A program made the translations under genes and the position numbers. Positions 33,902-42,866 of a DNA stretch of 64,000 bases are shown in pieces. The first letter of the stretch is position 1; every line of letters starts with the position of its first letter. Origin of the DNA: Nostoc sp. NMS2 (GTDB lineage Bacteria; Cyanobacteriota; Cyanobacteriia; Cyanobacteriales; Nostocaceae); NCBI RefSeq assembly GCF_017115105.1, contig NZ_JABXKH010000164.1, positions 48,798 to 112,797 on the forward strand, in the 5' to 3' direction. The notes under the pieces are model-generated. The model ran no database searches and was not told the DNA's origin. It worked only from the letters and a program-made list of their open reading frames with translations.

Positions 33902-35296
33902 GTGCTTCCCTGTAAACGTCCAGCTGTATTTCTAATTTGGGCTGTTCTACTGACTTCCTTAACAGCCTGTGCTAACAGTCCAGTCGCCAAAAATCTTGAA
34001 GAATCTTTGGCGGCAGATCCGAAACTGCAAAGCAATCCAGTTGTCTTTGGAGAATCTCAGAGTAAGCAACCACAAGCACAGCCAAACGATTTAACAGTTC
34101 AGTTACCAGCTGATTTTCCCAAAGATATCCCACTATATGCCAATGCCAAACTACAGGAAGTTACACCTGCTAGCGGTTCAGAAAATAAAACCTCAACTCG
34201 TTGGTTGAGTTCTGACCCTAGCAACTTTATCGCTAGCTTTTATGGCAACCAGTTTAAAACAAATAACTGGCAGATTTTGCAACAGCCAACAGATGATGCG
34301 GGAGGTACTTTTGAGGCACGTCGTAACGATTTACTGTTGAAGGTTTCCATTCAACCTAAATCAGTAACTAACACTACACCCAATCAACTCCAAGCCGCCA
34401 CTGAATTACTAATTGATTACATCCCGAATAGTATTGCTACGGCACAAGCTACCCCAACTACAAATTCTAACGAAACTACTAACGCCGTTCCTCAACCAAA
34501 CAATCCACAGTTCATTGGCCCAGTACCACCTGCAAACTTGGCAGCACAGCCACCAAGTACGGCTAATAACCAAACAACTCCTACAGCCACAGCCGAATCT
34601 CAAGAATTCAACGATCTGAATAAAGTACCGCAAGAATGGCGGCAACACATCCAAGACTTAGCCACATTAGGTGTTTTATCCATAGAACCAAAGGCAACTA
34701 AGAGTAATTCTACTACCACGAATAACCAGTTTGAACCCAGTAAAATTGTTACACATCGGGAATACGCTCGTTGGCTAATTGCTGCTAACAATGCTATGTA
34801 TGCCAGCAATCCAGCTAAACAAATTCGCTTGGCATCAGAAAGCACTCAACCAGTTTTTAGTGATGTTACCGCAAAAGACCCTGATTTTCCAGCAGTTCAG
34901 GGATTAGCTGAAGCTGGGTTAATTCCCAGTTCTTTGTCTGGAGATTCTACAGTCGTTTTGTTTCGTCCTGATGCACCCCTAACGCGGGAACAATTATTGC
35001 TGTGGAAATTACCTCTAGATACTCGTCAAGCTTTACCGTCTGCTAACTTAGATGCGGTTAAACAAACCTGGGGTTTCCAAGACGCAGCGCGAATTGACCC
35101 CAAGGCTTTAAGAGCAGTGCTGGCTGATTACCAAAATGGTGAGCAATCGAATATTCGGCGGGTGTTTGGCTATACGACTCTGTTTCAACCCAAAAAACCA
35201 GTAACTCGTGCTGAGGCTGCTATGACTTTGTGGTATTTCGGCAGTCAGAGTGAAGGTGTGTCAGCGACTGAGGCTTTGAAGCTAAAGCGAAGTTAA
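33902..35296 (+). CDS. SLH-domain lipoprotein
   Basis: The 464-residue protein begins at GTG 33902 with a lipoprotein signal peptide (VFLIWAVLLTSLTACANS; lipobox L-T-A-C, Cys near 23). Residues about 60-180 form a domain of the kind PADFPKDIPLYANAKLQEVT that handles surface or periplasmic binding in cyanobacterial SLH proteins. A Thr/Asn/Pro/Gln-rich linker follows (about 180-235). Two S-layer-homology modules come last (about 240-300, DLATLGVLSIEP and THREYARWLIAANN; and about 320-380, VFSDVTAKDPDFPAVQGLAE and LTREQLLLWKL), plus a degenerate third. SLH modules bind pyruvylated cell-wall polymers, so the protein probably links membrane and peptidoglycan. Function beyond that is unknown. Confidence 0.85.
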   Translation: MLPCKRPAVFLIWAVLLTSLTACANSPVAKNLEESLAADPKLQSNPVVFGESQSKQPQAQPNDLTVQLPADFPKDIPLYANAKLQEVTPASGSENKTSTRWLSSDPSNFIASFYGNQFKTNNWQILQQPTDDAGGTFEARRNDLLLKVSIQPKSVTNTTPNQLQAATELLIDYIPNSIATAQATPTTNSNETTNAVPQPNNPQFIGPVPPANLAAQPPSTANNQTTPTATAESQEFNDLNKVPQEWRQHIQDLATLGVLSIEPKATKSNSTTTNNQFEPSKIVTHREYARWLIAANNAMYASNPAKQIRLASESTQPVFSDVTAKDPDFPAVQGLAEAGLIPSSLSGDSTVVLFRPDAPLTREQLLLWKLPLDTRQALPSANLDAVKQTWGFQDAARIDPKALRAVLADYQNGEQSNIRRVFGYTTLFQPKKPVTRAEAAMTLWYFGSQSEGVSATEALKLKRS

Positions 35297-35298
35297 TA

Positions 35299-35333
35299 TA
35301 ATTCGTAATTCGTAATTCGTAATTCGTAATTCG
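35299..35333. repeat. STRR array
   Basis: Five tandem copies of the heptamer AATTCGT follow directly on the SLH lipoprotein stop codon. Confidence 0.75.
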
Positions 35334-35525
35334 AGAGCATAGAAGTGGGCGATTTCTACGCTTTAGTATGGAAAATTTGCGATTTCTTTGTAATACATTG
35401 ATTTTTTATCAAGAAAATGTAAATATAAGTGTTTTCAGCGTTTTTACCTGGGTTTGATGAATTTTTGAGGCATAGTTAAGTAAAATAACGTAAATTAGCT
35501 CAATACACGTACTTAATTTTGAAGT

Positions 35526-35652
35526 AAGGGACTTCCAACAAATAAATTATTACTACTTGTGGGGTGGGCAACATGAGCGCCCAGTTTACAGGACGGGTAA
35601 GATGCCCATCCTACAAGAAATATTGGGATATTTTATTACTTGGAAGTCCCTT
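35526..35652. repeat. Family D inverted-repeat element, copy 2
   Basis: AAGGGACTTCCAA (35526-35538) and TTGGAAGTCCCTT (35640-35652) are perfect 13-bp inverted ends. The interior shares GTGGGGTGGGCA and AAGATGCCCATCC with the copy at 25176-25339. It occupies much of the 390-base gap before the GDSL gene. The rest of that gap (35334-35525) is A/T-rich with no gene seen. Confidence 0.7.
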
Positions 35653-35686
35653 AAACAAACTAAAAGATACCACAGGTAAAACAAAT

Positions 35687-36727
35687 ATGAAAAAACAAGC
35701 TGTAGCCGCAGGATTTGTTCTCTTTTCTTTCATGTTGCCGACTCAAGCCTCGGCTGCAAGTTTTGATCAGCTTTATGTATTCGGCGATAGCCTTTCCGAT
35801 ACAGGTAATATATACAATGCTAGCGGGAAAACATTCCCTCAAAGCCCACCTTACTTTGATGGACGTTTTTCCGATGGGCCGATATGGGTAGATTATCTTG
35901 GAGATCAGCTAGGATTAAAGCCCACTTTATTAACTACTATTCCTTCCACACCTCCTACCCAAGGAATAAACTTTGCTTTCGGTGGTGCTAGTTCTGGTTT
36001 AGATAACGCTGTCCTTCCCAATCAAAATTTACCGGGAGTACTCAAACAAGTTCTTGGTTTTGCTGGAACTCTGCAAGCAAATAATCAAACTGCTGACCCA
36101 AATGCACTTTATACATTGTGGGGAGGCGCGAATGATTTCTTTTTTCTTGACCCTAAAGACTCGGCCACGCCAATCAATAATATATCCTTGGCGTTGAATA
36201 CTCTGGTAGGAATCGGCGCAAAAAATATTTTGGTGTTTAACTTGCCAGATTTGGGAAAACTACCGGCAGCTAAAATCGATGGTCGTGACTCTGCAACCCT
36301 TAGCAAATCTACTAATGAGTTTAACTTAGGTTTAGCAACAACTGTAAGCGCTTTGAGCCAAAACCCAAATCTCAACATCATCCCTATTGATACTTATTCT
36401 TTATTTAATCAGGCAAGTGCATTGGGTTTTACGAATGTAACCGAGTCTTGTCTCTCTAGGCTAGATATATGTAACCCAGGGAATAACAAGTTTCTCGTCT
36501 GGGACGATTTCCACCCAACGACAGCTGCTCAGAAGGTGATAGCAGACACTGCACTGGCGGCGATTGAGGCTAAGTCTGTTCCTGAACCTGCGATAAATTT
36601 GGGGATTTTAGCGCTCGGTGCTTTTGGTGCGGTAGGAGTGCTAAAGCGTCAACAAAAAAGATTAGCGCTTGGATCAACAGGTCGCGTTGTTGATGCACAA
36701 TTGTCTCATACAACAGTTGAAAACTAA
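35687..36727 (+). CDS. SGNH/GDSL-type esterase with PEP-CTERM sorting signal
   Basis: From ATG 35687 the protein has 346 residues. A signal peptide (MKKQAVAAGFVLFSFMLPTQ, cleavage after ASA near 23) precedes a GDSL lipase/esterase domain: block I FGDSLSDTGNIYNA with the nucleophile Ser, block II around FAFGGASS, block III WGGANDFFF, and block V DDFHPTTAAQ with the catalytic Asp and His. The C-terminus has VPEPAINLGILALGAFGAVG followed by Lys/Arg, a PEP-CTERM anchor that is cleaved by an exosortase-type enzyme. The enzyme probably acts outside the cell on lipid or polysaccharide esters. The frame extends upstream into the repeat element, but that part is not expected to be translated. Confidence 0.9.
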   Translation: MKKQAVAAGFVLFSFMLPTQASAASFDQLYVFGDSLSDTGNIYNASGKTFPQSPPYFDGRFSDGPIWVDYLGDQLGLKPTLLTTIPSTPPTQGINFAFGGASSGLDNAVLPNQNLPGVLKQVLGFAGTLQANNQTADPNALYTLWGGANDFFFLDPKDSATPINNISLALNTLVGIGAKNILVFNLPDLGKLPAAKIDGRDSATLSKSTNEFNLGLATTVSALSQNPNLNIIPIDTYSLFNQASALGFTNVTESCLSRLDICNPGNNKFLVWDDFHPTTAAQKVIADTALAAIEAKSVPEPAINLGILALGAFGAVGVLKRQQKRLALGSTGRVVDAQLSHTTVEN

Positions 36728-36735
36728 ACTAATTG

Positions 36736-37806
36736 ATGTGGGATTACGATCGCTTATTTGAAATTATTGAAGAATTAGTTATGCACCATTCTCCGAGTGG
36801 TGCAGAAACTGAGATTAACCAGTTGTTAATGCAACGATTTGCAGCGCTGGGTGTAGAAGTGTGGTGCGATCGCGCCGATAATATTATTGCCAAGATTCCA
36901 GGGAAAAGTCCAGACCGTGCGATGTCTAACGACAAGCCGCTTCGCGTCTACGCAATCACTGCACACAAAGATGAAATTGGCGCAATTGTCAAGAGTCTTG
37001 GTGATGAAGGTCGTGTCAAAGTTAGTAAACTCGGCGGTTCTTTCCCGTGGGTTTACGGCGAAGGCGTTGTAGATTTACTCGGAGATAACGAAACCATTAG
37101 CGGTATTCTCAGCTTTGGTTCCCGCCACGTTTCCCACGAATCGCCCCAAAAAGTGCAGCAGGAAGACACTACTGTTAAGTGGGAAAATGCCTGGATTGAA
37201 ACGAAGCTCACATCTGCTGAACTAGAAGCAGCTGGCATTCGACCTGGAACTAGAATGGTAATCGGCAAACATCGCAAGCGGCCAATTCGATTAAAGGATC
37301 ATATTGCCGGTTACACCTTAGATAACAAAGCTTCTGTTGCCATTTTGCTAGCTTTGGCTGAAAACCTGAAACAGCCAGTAGTTGATGTTTATTTGGTAGC
37401 ATCAGCTAAAGAAGAAGTGGGAGCAATTGGGGCGCTATTTTTCACCCAAAATCAGCGTTTAGATGCATTGATTGCTTTAGAAATTTGTCCATTAGCTGAC
37501 GAATATCCTGTGAAAGATGGGGAAAGTCCTGTACTTTTATCTCAAGATGCTTATGGGATATATGATGAGGGGTTAAATGGACAACTGCGCCAATCTGCCA
37601 AGCAACTTGATATACCAGTGCAGCTAACGATACTGAGCCAGTTTGGTAGCGATGCTTCGATTGCGATGAAATTTGGCCATGTTGGACGTGCTGCTTGTTT
37701 GGCATTTCCTACCCAAAATACCCACGGTTATGAAATTGCTCATTTAGGAGCGATCGCTAATTGTATTGATTTGTTAAAAGCTTTTTGCGAAACTGAGTTT
37801 GATTGA
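36736..37806 (+). CDS. M42 family metallopeptidase
   Basis: The 356-residue enzyme belongs to the M42 family of dinuclear metal aminopeptidases (glutamyl aminopeptidase/endoglucanase-like). Metal ligands are visible at TAHKDEIGAIV (His near 74), GYTLDNKASVAILLAL (Asp near 193), SAKEEVGAIGA (the two glutamates near 224-225), and THGYEIAHLGAI (His near 337). It should release N-terminal residues from peptides in the cytosol. The ATG at 36736 is taken as the start, one codon inside the open frame. The gene starts only eight bases after the GDSL gene, so the two may be co-transcribed, although their locations in the cell differ. Confidence 0.9.
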   Translation: MWDYDRLFEIIEELVMHHSPSGAETEINQLLMQRFAALGVEVWCDRADNIIAKIPGKSPDRAMSNDKPLRVYAITAHKDEIGAIVKSLGDEGRVKVSKLGGSFPWVYGEGVVDLLGDNETISGILSFGSRHVSHESPQKVQQEDTTVKWENAWIETKLTSAELEAAGIRPGTRMVIGKHRKRPIRLKDHIAGYTLDNKASVAILLALAENLKQPVVDVYLVASAKEEVGAIGALFFTQNQRLDALIALEICPLADEYPVKDGESPVLLSQDAYGIYDEGLNGQLRQSAKQLDIPVQLTILSQFGSDASIAMKFGHVGRAACLAFPTQNTHGYEIAHLGAIANCIDLLKAFCETEFD

Positions 37807-37883
37807 TAATTCGAGGCTTTGACTCAAGTAAAATGATGTTGATTACTTACTTTGGGTAGTGAATTAACTTTTTGTGGCAAAAT

Positions 37884-37914
37884 AAAAGCGTTGTCCTGCA
37901 AACACAACGCTTTT
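37884..37914. terminator. Terminator hairpin after the M42 peptidase gene
   Basis: AAAAGCGTTGT (37884-37894) pairs perfectly with ACAACGCTTTT (37904-37914), ending in T-runs on both strands. It stands between convergent genes and fits a bidirectional intrinsic terminator. Confidence 0.7.
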
Positions 37915-37937
37915 GAAAACGTAAAGAAAGGTTGTTC

Positions 37938-38132
37938 TTAGCTTTGACTTTGCCGCCTTAGTAACTCACCAATCAAAACTTGGCAGCGCTTGCTGGACTC
38001 GTAAGCTTGTCGCATTAAGGTTCTGTTTTGTTCTCGGTCTGTGTCAAAGACTTGAACGGCTTGGCGACTGTAATCTGCTGCTTGCTTCCCAAGCTCTTTA
38101 ATTCGAGCTTTTAACTCAACGTTTGTCTTCAT
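37938..38132 (-). CDS. Small helical protein, 64 residues
   Basis: The protein reads MKTNVELKARIKELGKQAAD followed by a charged helix rich in Arg and Gln (DREQNRTLMRQAYESSKRCQ). It is fully helical with no membrane span. The family is not recognised. Its start codon overlaps the stop codon of the upstream gene in the arrangement TAATG, so it is almost certainly translated together with the gene at 38132-38329. The two proteins have similar length and composition and may form a pair. Confidence 0.6.
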   Translation of the reverse strand: MKTNVELKARIKELGKQAADYSRQAVQVFDTDREQNRTLMRQAYESSKRCQVLIGELLRRQSQS

Positions 38133-38329
38133 TAACCCTCCAGCTCAGAAATCAGAATATCCAGGTTTTCCGCTTCTAGATAAAGTTTATCGGCTATGCT
38201 TTGAAGTAAGCTAGCATCTGGCAAGTCATCGTTGTCCAATGCAATTTGAGCGGCCGTGTACAACTCTTCAATCAAGGATTGCATCCGTCTATGTGCAATT
38301 CTTAATGCTGTAAGCGTGGTTGGATTCAT
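38132..38329 (-). CDS. Small helical protein, 65 residues, coupled to the next gene
   Basis: From ATG 38329 the protein reads MNPTTLTALRIAHRRMQSLI and continues as acidic helices (ALDNDDLPDASLLQSIADKL, LEAENLDILISELEG). The frame is open to 38374, but the extra codons are Cys/Val-rich and unlike the rest. Acidic and hydrophobic residues alternate as in a two-helix bundle. It is translationally coupled to the downstream 64-residue gene through a shared A (TAATG). The basic character of that partner and the acidic character here suggest that they bind each other; this is inference only. Confidence 0.6.
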   Translation of the reverse strand: MNPTTLTALRIAHRRMQSLIEELYTAAQIALDNDDLPDASLLQSIADKLYLEAENLDILISELEG

Positions 38330-38382
38330 ATTTATTTTTCTAATTCTACCTACAACGCTTGTGCATCCTTCCAAAGCTCCCT

Positions 38383-38832
38383 CTAGGGTTTACGATTCTG
38401 GCTACTTGTCCCGGCAGTGGTGATTTGTTTGAAATTTGCAAAAAAGTCCATTAATTCTGCTCTGTGTTCCGTACACATTGTGTCTATTGCAGCTGCTGTA
38501 ACACCAAGAGTGTAGGCAATTTCGTCATCAAGTTTTTGAGGGTCATCGCCATACTGTGTGCGATGTATTTCAAATTGCGTAACTAGGTATTTCTCTGTCG
38601 TGAAGGCAGTAAGCAAGCTGCACGTCATTTGACCTTCCGCCCTGCGTTCAGCATTACTAGCTCTCAAGTACTTTCCTGCATTTTTCGCCAATATTGGAGT
38701 ACTGAAAAATTGCTTTAGCTCAATTTCGTACTGTATATATTGATTTTCAGTGAGATTGACTGAGTAAGGCTCGGCAGCTAACGCGGACACAGGAATCAAC
38801 AAAGCCAATGCAACGGCAACAGTTTTTAACAT
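38383..38832 (-). CDS. Hypothetical secreted protein
   Basis: From ATG 38832 the protein has 149 residues. The signal peptide MLKTVAVALALLIPVSALAA has an ideal cleavage site (A-L-A-A-E). The mature domain of about 128 residues is helical, contains two cysteines (MTCSLL and DTMCTEH) that may pair, and has no recognised motif. An ATG 36 bases upstream would place a charged stretch before the signal peptide and is less likely. The gene ends about 50 bases before the start of the coupled small pair on the same strand, so a three-gene unit is possible. Confidence 0.6.
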   Translation of the reverse strand: MLKTVAVALALLIPVSALAAEPYSVNLTENQYIQYEIELKQFFSTPILAKNAGKYLRASNAERRAEGQMTCSLLTAFTTEKYLVTQFEIHRTQYGDDPQKLDDEIAYTLGVTAAAIDTMCTEHRAELMDFFANFKQITTAGTSSQNRKP

Positions 38833-38955
38833 AAAAAATCTCGTTTTGTGATCTAGCTTATTTTTCACTCCTCAAATGTCTAAATAACTACCTTTAGCAA
38901 ATATTTATTACTGAGTAAATATTGGGTAAAGCCTCCGTATATGCCATAAAGTGCC

Positions 38956-39381
38956 TTAACCCTGGTCATTAAGCAAATACCCTCGTATTTGTTCAGATGC
39001 CAAAGTAAAAGCTATTTTTTCTGCATCGGTTTTGGCTCCCCAGAATATTGCTTGCTTTCCTTTCACCCCTTCTATAGGACGGCTAAACTTTATAGGATTA
39101 GCCAGACGGTAAACGTAATTTTCTGGAGAACCAACACAACTGGTGATTTTTACCGCCCCAATTATTGCTCCGCGCTTGACTGTTGTCGGGTCGATGCCAT
39201 AATCAGCAAAATAATCATCACTTTGTTTTGACTGAGAAGCGTGTATTAGCACCCATCCTCTACGAGTTGTCGGTTGTGATCGATATTCGGCTTCCTTAAC
39301 GCCTAAGCAGATAGCGTATGCATGGGGCGCATGGATACTGATAGCTTTTAGCTTTGGCGGATAGTTTATTTCGACATTCAT
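38956..39381 (-). CDS. ASCH-domain protein
   Basis: The 141-residue protein has the ASCH/PUA-like fold pattern. It opens with LKAISIHAPHAYAICLGVKEAEYRSQPTTRRG, where a basic turn leads to WVLIHASQS, continues with GAIIGAVKITSCVGSPENY and ends with KGKQAIFWGAK. ASCH domains bind RNA or modified nucleotides and are proposed to act in translation or RNA metabolism. The start at ATG 39381 (MNVEINYPPKL) is preferred over a start 36 bases upstream, which adds an aromatic-rich stretch. It lies next to a tRNA gene on the same strand, probably by chance. Confidence 0.75.
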   Translation of the reverse strand: MNVEINYPPKLKAISIHAPHAYAICLGVKEAEYRSQPTTRRGWVLIHASQSKQSDDYFADYGIDPTTVKRGAIIGAVKITSCVGSPENYVYRLANPIKFSRPIEGVKGKQAIFWGAKTDAEKIAFTLASEQIRGYLLNDQG

Positions 39382-39505
39382 AAGCTGTAAAAACCATGAA
39401 AAATAATGCGCTACCAATATAGGCGCGTTTTTAATGGTTTTTACAAGTGTTCAGCAAAACGCTTAATTTATGTCAAACTTTAGTATTGAGGAATACTTTT
39501 ATCAA

Positions 39506-39577
39506 AGCCGATGATGGGATTTGAACCCACGGCCTGCTGATTACGAATCAGCTGCTCTACCACTGAGCCACATCGGC
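39506..39577 (-). tRNA. tRNA-Thr (anticodon CGU)
   Basis: The minus strand folds as a complete cloverleaf: acceptor GCCGATG with CATCGGC, D-arm GCTCAGTGGTAGAGC, anticodon arm GCTGA-TTCGTAA-TCAGC and T-arm GTGGG-TTCAAAT-CCCAT. The loop TTCGTAA puts CGT in the anticodon, reading ACG (threonine). The discriminator base is T and no CCA is encoded. Confidence 0.93.
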
Positions 39578-39610
39578 GTACACAATCTAAGAGTATAACA
39601 TAATTTAATC

Positions 39611-39904
39611 ATGGTAGATCAAAATCCCAAAAATCGCCTGAACCCTGAACAGTATGCCAGCCTCAAAGCAGAAATAGCCGCTCCTTATCGCGGCTTACGA
39701 CAATTTATTTACATCGCTTTTGGTGCTTCTGGCTCCATTGGCGCATTCGTGTTTTTTTTCCAAGTGCTTGCCGGACGAGATGTTGAGAGTGCTTTGCCTA
39801 GTTTAGCTCTTCAAGTGGGAATCGTTGCCCTAATGGTCTTCCTCTGGCGCTGGGAACAGCGTCGGCAACAACGCCCCCAATCGGGTAAAAATCCTAATTC
39901 CTGA
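39611..39904 (+). CDS. DUF3493 / LPA1-Rep27-like small membrane protein
   Basis: The 97-residue protein has the pattern RLNPEQYASLKAEIAAPYRG followed by LRQFIYIAFGASGSIGAFVF, then a second span near residues 64-80 (LALQVGIVALMVFLWRWEQR). This matches the DUF3493 family, related to the membrane part of the plant and algal photosystem II assembly factors LPA1/Rep27. The cyanobacterial form lacks the TPR domain of the plant protein. A thylakoid location and a link to photosystem II biogenesis are inferred from that relation. It begins 33 bases beyond the divergent tRNA gene. Confidence 0.75.
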   Translation: MVDQNPKNRLNPEQYASLKAEIAAPYRGLRQFIYIAFGASGSIGAFVFFFQVLAGRDVESALPSLALQVGIVALMVFLWRWEQRRQQRPQSGKNPNS

Positions 39905-40281
39905 AGTGAGAAATTTGGCTCTTTCCTTTTACATATCTTTACAGCACTTCCGGCAGCTATGAGGTACATCCTAAAAGCTGAAAGCAATGATAGGAGAGGG
40001 GCAAGGAGAAAACTATATTGCATAATAGCCGGAAGCGCTGTATATTCTTCAAATTGATTAATGCTTTGATGAAAATTAAAATATCAACAGAGAAAAAATA
40101 AAAAAATTATTAGGAAATCCCAAAAAGCAAAAATTTCTGAGAAAATAAAAATCATTGAAACGGGGTCAGCCAATATAAAGACCGTGACCATAAACCCAAT
40201 AACATTAAAATGCGGTCGGCTATATTTAAAGACCCCAAATTTTATGTTTAAAAAACCCAAAAATTAATAAAACTCGTAATA

Positions 40282-40325
40282 TTGGAAGCGCCAGACTAAT
40301 AATTTGTTAGTCTTGGCGCTTCCAA
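40282..40325. repeat. Long hairpin in intergenic DNA
   Basis: TTGGAAGCGCC at left and GGCGCTTCCAA at right pair perfectly. The inner parts AGACTAATAA and TTGTTAGTCT pair with one bulge. It has no T-run and no adjacent gene end, so it is called a repeat rather than a terminator. Confidence 0.55.
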
Positions 40326-40660
40326 TTTGCTAACTAGTAAAGCATGGTGGAAGTCAAAAGTCAAAAGAATTGTATTCCAGGCTTTTGCGCCATTTGAAAT
40401 GGTGAACCAGCGCTGCGGGAGGGTTTCCAACGCCAGTCGCTCATGGGGGAAACCACGCCACTTGCTCATGGGGGAAACCCCCAAGACCGCAGTGGCTCCC
40501 CAAGACCGCAGTGGCTCCTCCGCAGGCGACTGGTGTTAGCGTAGCGTTAGCGAGCCTGCGAGCGTCACCCGAAGGTTATGTTTATTTTCGCCGTGTTGTA
40601 CTAGTAAAGCACAGCGGAAATAAACCACATCTTTGAAATGTCTGAAACCCTTGCAAAAAC

Positions 40661-40704
40661 GTAATTACGAATTACGAATTACGAATTACGAATTACGAAT
40701 TACG
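40661..40704. repeat. STRR array before the beta-helix SLH gene end
   Basis: Six tandem copies of AATTACG lie just downstream of the stop of the minus-strand beta-helix gene. Confidence 0.75.
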
Positions 40705-40721
40705 CATAGGGTACTAGGCAT

Positions 40722-42416
40722 TTACTGGGCTGTTACCAAATAGGATGAAGGAATTGGTTGGGCACGTCCAGCATTGACGAGTGCCTGGTAAACAAAGGCA
40801 GCAACTTCGGCTCTAGTCGCTTCACGATTAGGATTGAGTTGCTTCGCTGTGGGATAGTTAATTACTAGTTGCCGTGCAGTTGCAGCCGCAACAGGAGCGA
40901 TCGCATAATTAGGAATCTGGGCAGCATCGGTGTAAAAAGAAAGGACGTTCTGATTACTCGCAGTTAAGCCCAAACCATTAGCTAAAGCAACTAACGCTTG
41001 GACTCTGGGAATTTGCTGCTGTGGCTTAAAAGTGCCATCGGGATAACCAGAAACAAATTGACTCTGGTAAGCAGATTGAATGGCAGCGTAAGCCCAGAAA
41101 TTTGTTGCTACATCTTTAAACTTAATGGCTGCGCGTTTGCTTGGTGGGGTTAGGGCTTTAGTGACAATAGTGGCAAATTGAGCGCGGGTTACAGGTTCAT
41201 TGGGTTTAAAGCTGCCATCAGGAAAGCCAGCAATAATATTTTGAGAAGCTAAAGCTTCGATGTAGGTTTTTGCCCAGTAATTTGCTGGCACATCTTTAAA
41301 GGCAACAGGCCCTCCAGTCGGTACATCAACAGCTGCGGCAACAAAATCTACTGAGCCAAAAATCTTTTTCTGATCGATATCGTTGCCAACAGCGATAATT
41401 TTACTGGTTTTAGTGGCGTTGTTCACATCATAACGAGTGTTATTGCGGATAAGATTACCACCAGCATTTTCGTTGGTGCCAAGGTCGGGTAGAGCGTTGA
41501 CAGTTGCTACTACACCATCCCGCTTATTGTTCTGAATGACATTCTTACGCAATACGGGCTTCGCTGACTCTGAGATAAAAAGGCCGTCTTGGTTTTCGAT
41601 GATTTGGTTTTCCACAATTAGGGGTGTGGAAGTACCACCGATCGCTAGACCAAAACCAGTATCCTGAAATAAGTTACCCCGAATTTCTCCTTGAGCAGCT
41701 TTAGCAATTGAAATCCCATTACCTTTGTTTTGCACAAAGATGTTACTTTCAATTTTAGGATTGCCTGTACCCGTGACAAAAACACCCTCTCTGACACTGT
41801 TACTAAAAGTACTGTTTTTGATATTGGGATTAGTTGACTCCACCCACACACCTGTACCCCGGCTATTTGGGTTAGTGACGGTAACACCAGCGATCGTGGT
41901 ATCTTGGTCGGCCAGGATGGTAATATCCTGTCTGGCAAAGGTACGGCTAGTGTAGAAACCTCCACCTGTAATCAATATCGCCTGACCTTTAGTAGTCTCA
42001 TCACCCCGTAGTGTCACACCTGGTTTAAGCAACAGGGGGAAGGTTTCGCCACTTTCCTGGTTATAGTTTCCAGGTGCTAATTGAATAACTGCACCTGCTT
42101 GGGCTTGACTGAGAGCGAAACTGATGCTTTTATACGGTGCAGTTGAGGTTGTACCAGCACCCGCACTATCTGCACCAGTTGCGGGATTAACGTAAATTGC
42201 TGCGGCGGTTGTCGGAACTTGCGCTGTGAGAGTTGGGGCGATACCTTCTGGGTGAGTCGCACCAGCATTAACCGCACCTGGTAGTAATATTGAACCGCAG
42301 TAAACAGCTAGCATTGCTGTTATTCCTGCTCCCGCGCGTAAAGTATATCTGAGATGACTGCTAGAAAGAAGGCGAAAATTTTTCGCTATAGAAATGTGAA
42401 AACCCCGATATTTCAT
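40722..42416 (-). CDS. DUF1565 beta-helix protein with three SLH domains
   Basis: The 564-residue secreted protein has an N-terminal export signal (hydrophobic TLRAGAGITAMLAVYCGSIL, about residues 25-44). A right-handed parallel beta-helix follows (about 70-350). It begins with the DUF1565 motif IYVNPATGADSAGAGTTSTA PYKSI and continues with repeated NxI/F rungs such as SNPNIKNSTFSNSVREGVF and NPKIESNIFVQNKGNGISI. Three SLH modules close the protein (about 370-430, 432-490, 500-555), including VAFKDVPANYWAKTYIEALA and PNEPVTRAQFATIVTKAL. The beta-helix resembles carbohydrate-active or binding proteins. The SLH modules should hold it to the cell wall. It is alone on the minus strand. Confidence 0.88.
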   Translation of the reverse strand: MKYRGFHISIAKNFRLLSSSHLRYTLRAGAGITAMLAVYCGSILLPGAVNAGATHPEGIAPTLTAQVPTTAAAIYVNPATGADSAGAGTTSTAPYKSISFALSQAQAGAVIQLAPGNYNQESGETFPLLLKPGVTLRGDETTKGQAILITGGGFYTSRTFARQDITILADQDTTIAGVTVTNPNSRGTGVWVESTNPNIKNSTFSNSVREGVFVTGTGNPKIESNIFVQNKGNGISIAKAAQGEIRGNLFQDTGFGLAIGGTSTPLIVENQIIENQDGLFISESAKPVLRKNVIQNNKRDGVVATVNALPDLGTNENAGGNLIRNNTRYDVNNATKTSKIIAVGNDIDQKKIFGSVDFVAAAVDVPTGGPVAFKDVPANYWAKTYIEALASQNIIAGFPDGSFKPNEPVTRAQFATIVTKALTPPSKRAAIKFKDVATNFWAYAAIQSAYQSQFVSGYPDGTFKPQQQIPRVQALVALANGLGLTASNQNVLSFYTDAAQIPNYAIAPVAAATARQLVINYPTAKQLNPNREATRAEVAAFVYQALVNAGRAQPIPSSYLVTAQ

Positions 42417-42866
42417 TTTTTGAGTCTGTGATGTGCTGAATTACGGTATGTCAAACAAGGTTGAAGCAGCCTTGTAGCTGCTACAAAACCCATGCAAAAC
42501 TATACTGGATGATTAGCACCAATTCAGCTATATTCCCTAGATACATCACAGAACTTATACATTAGTTATATTGTGTTATTTAGAAAAATCTACTATAGCG
42601 CTTCTCAGTTGAGTACAATACAGACCTAACCCCCAGCCCCTTCCCTACTAGCGTTGGGGAGTAAAATTCCCTGAAAATAGCTGTAACAAAGAGTTTTAAC
42701 CTTAACTAAACTGTATTGCCTTTAAAAAGATTCCAGACAAGTTGCTTGAACAACTTGTCTGGTTAATTGAGATGTTAGTACAGCATGACGTAAGTAAGCT
42801 ATCATTACAAGGCAATAAAACGTTGATGCTGTACTGATTCTGAATTTTGAATTGTTTATTTAGTGT
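42417..42866. other. Gene-free interval with a partial family A element
   Basis: On the minus strand, 42718 leftwards reads AATACAGTTTAGTTAAGGTT and AAAACTCTTTG, matching one end of the family A elements at 11490 and 17202. The other end is not clearly recognisable near 42600. A short inverted repeat (AGACAAGTTGCTTG with CAACTTGTCT) lies at 42734-42760. I see no gene. Confidence 0.45.

Larger units (their letters stand above)
39905..40721. other. Gene-free, repeat-rich interval
   Basis: This 817-base stretch holds two direct copies of GGTC-x-GC ... AAAGACC (40164-40183 and 40214-40234) and a hairpin (40282-40325) with arms TTGGAAGCGCC and GGCGCTTCCAA. Blocks of CGCAGTGGCTCC and CTCATGGGGGAAACC repeats lie at 40420-40560. 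A heptamer STRR array (AATTACG, six copies, 40661-40704) ends the interval. No gene is supported. Confidence 0.6.

Noticed and set aside
35564..35686. N-terminal extension of the GDSL esterase
   Set aside because: It is encoded by the inverted-repeat element and would bury the signal peptide that begins at 35687.
40327..40539. Plus-strand frame of 70 codons
   Set aside because: It lies over repeat blocks and shows no protein character.
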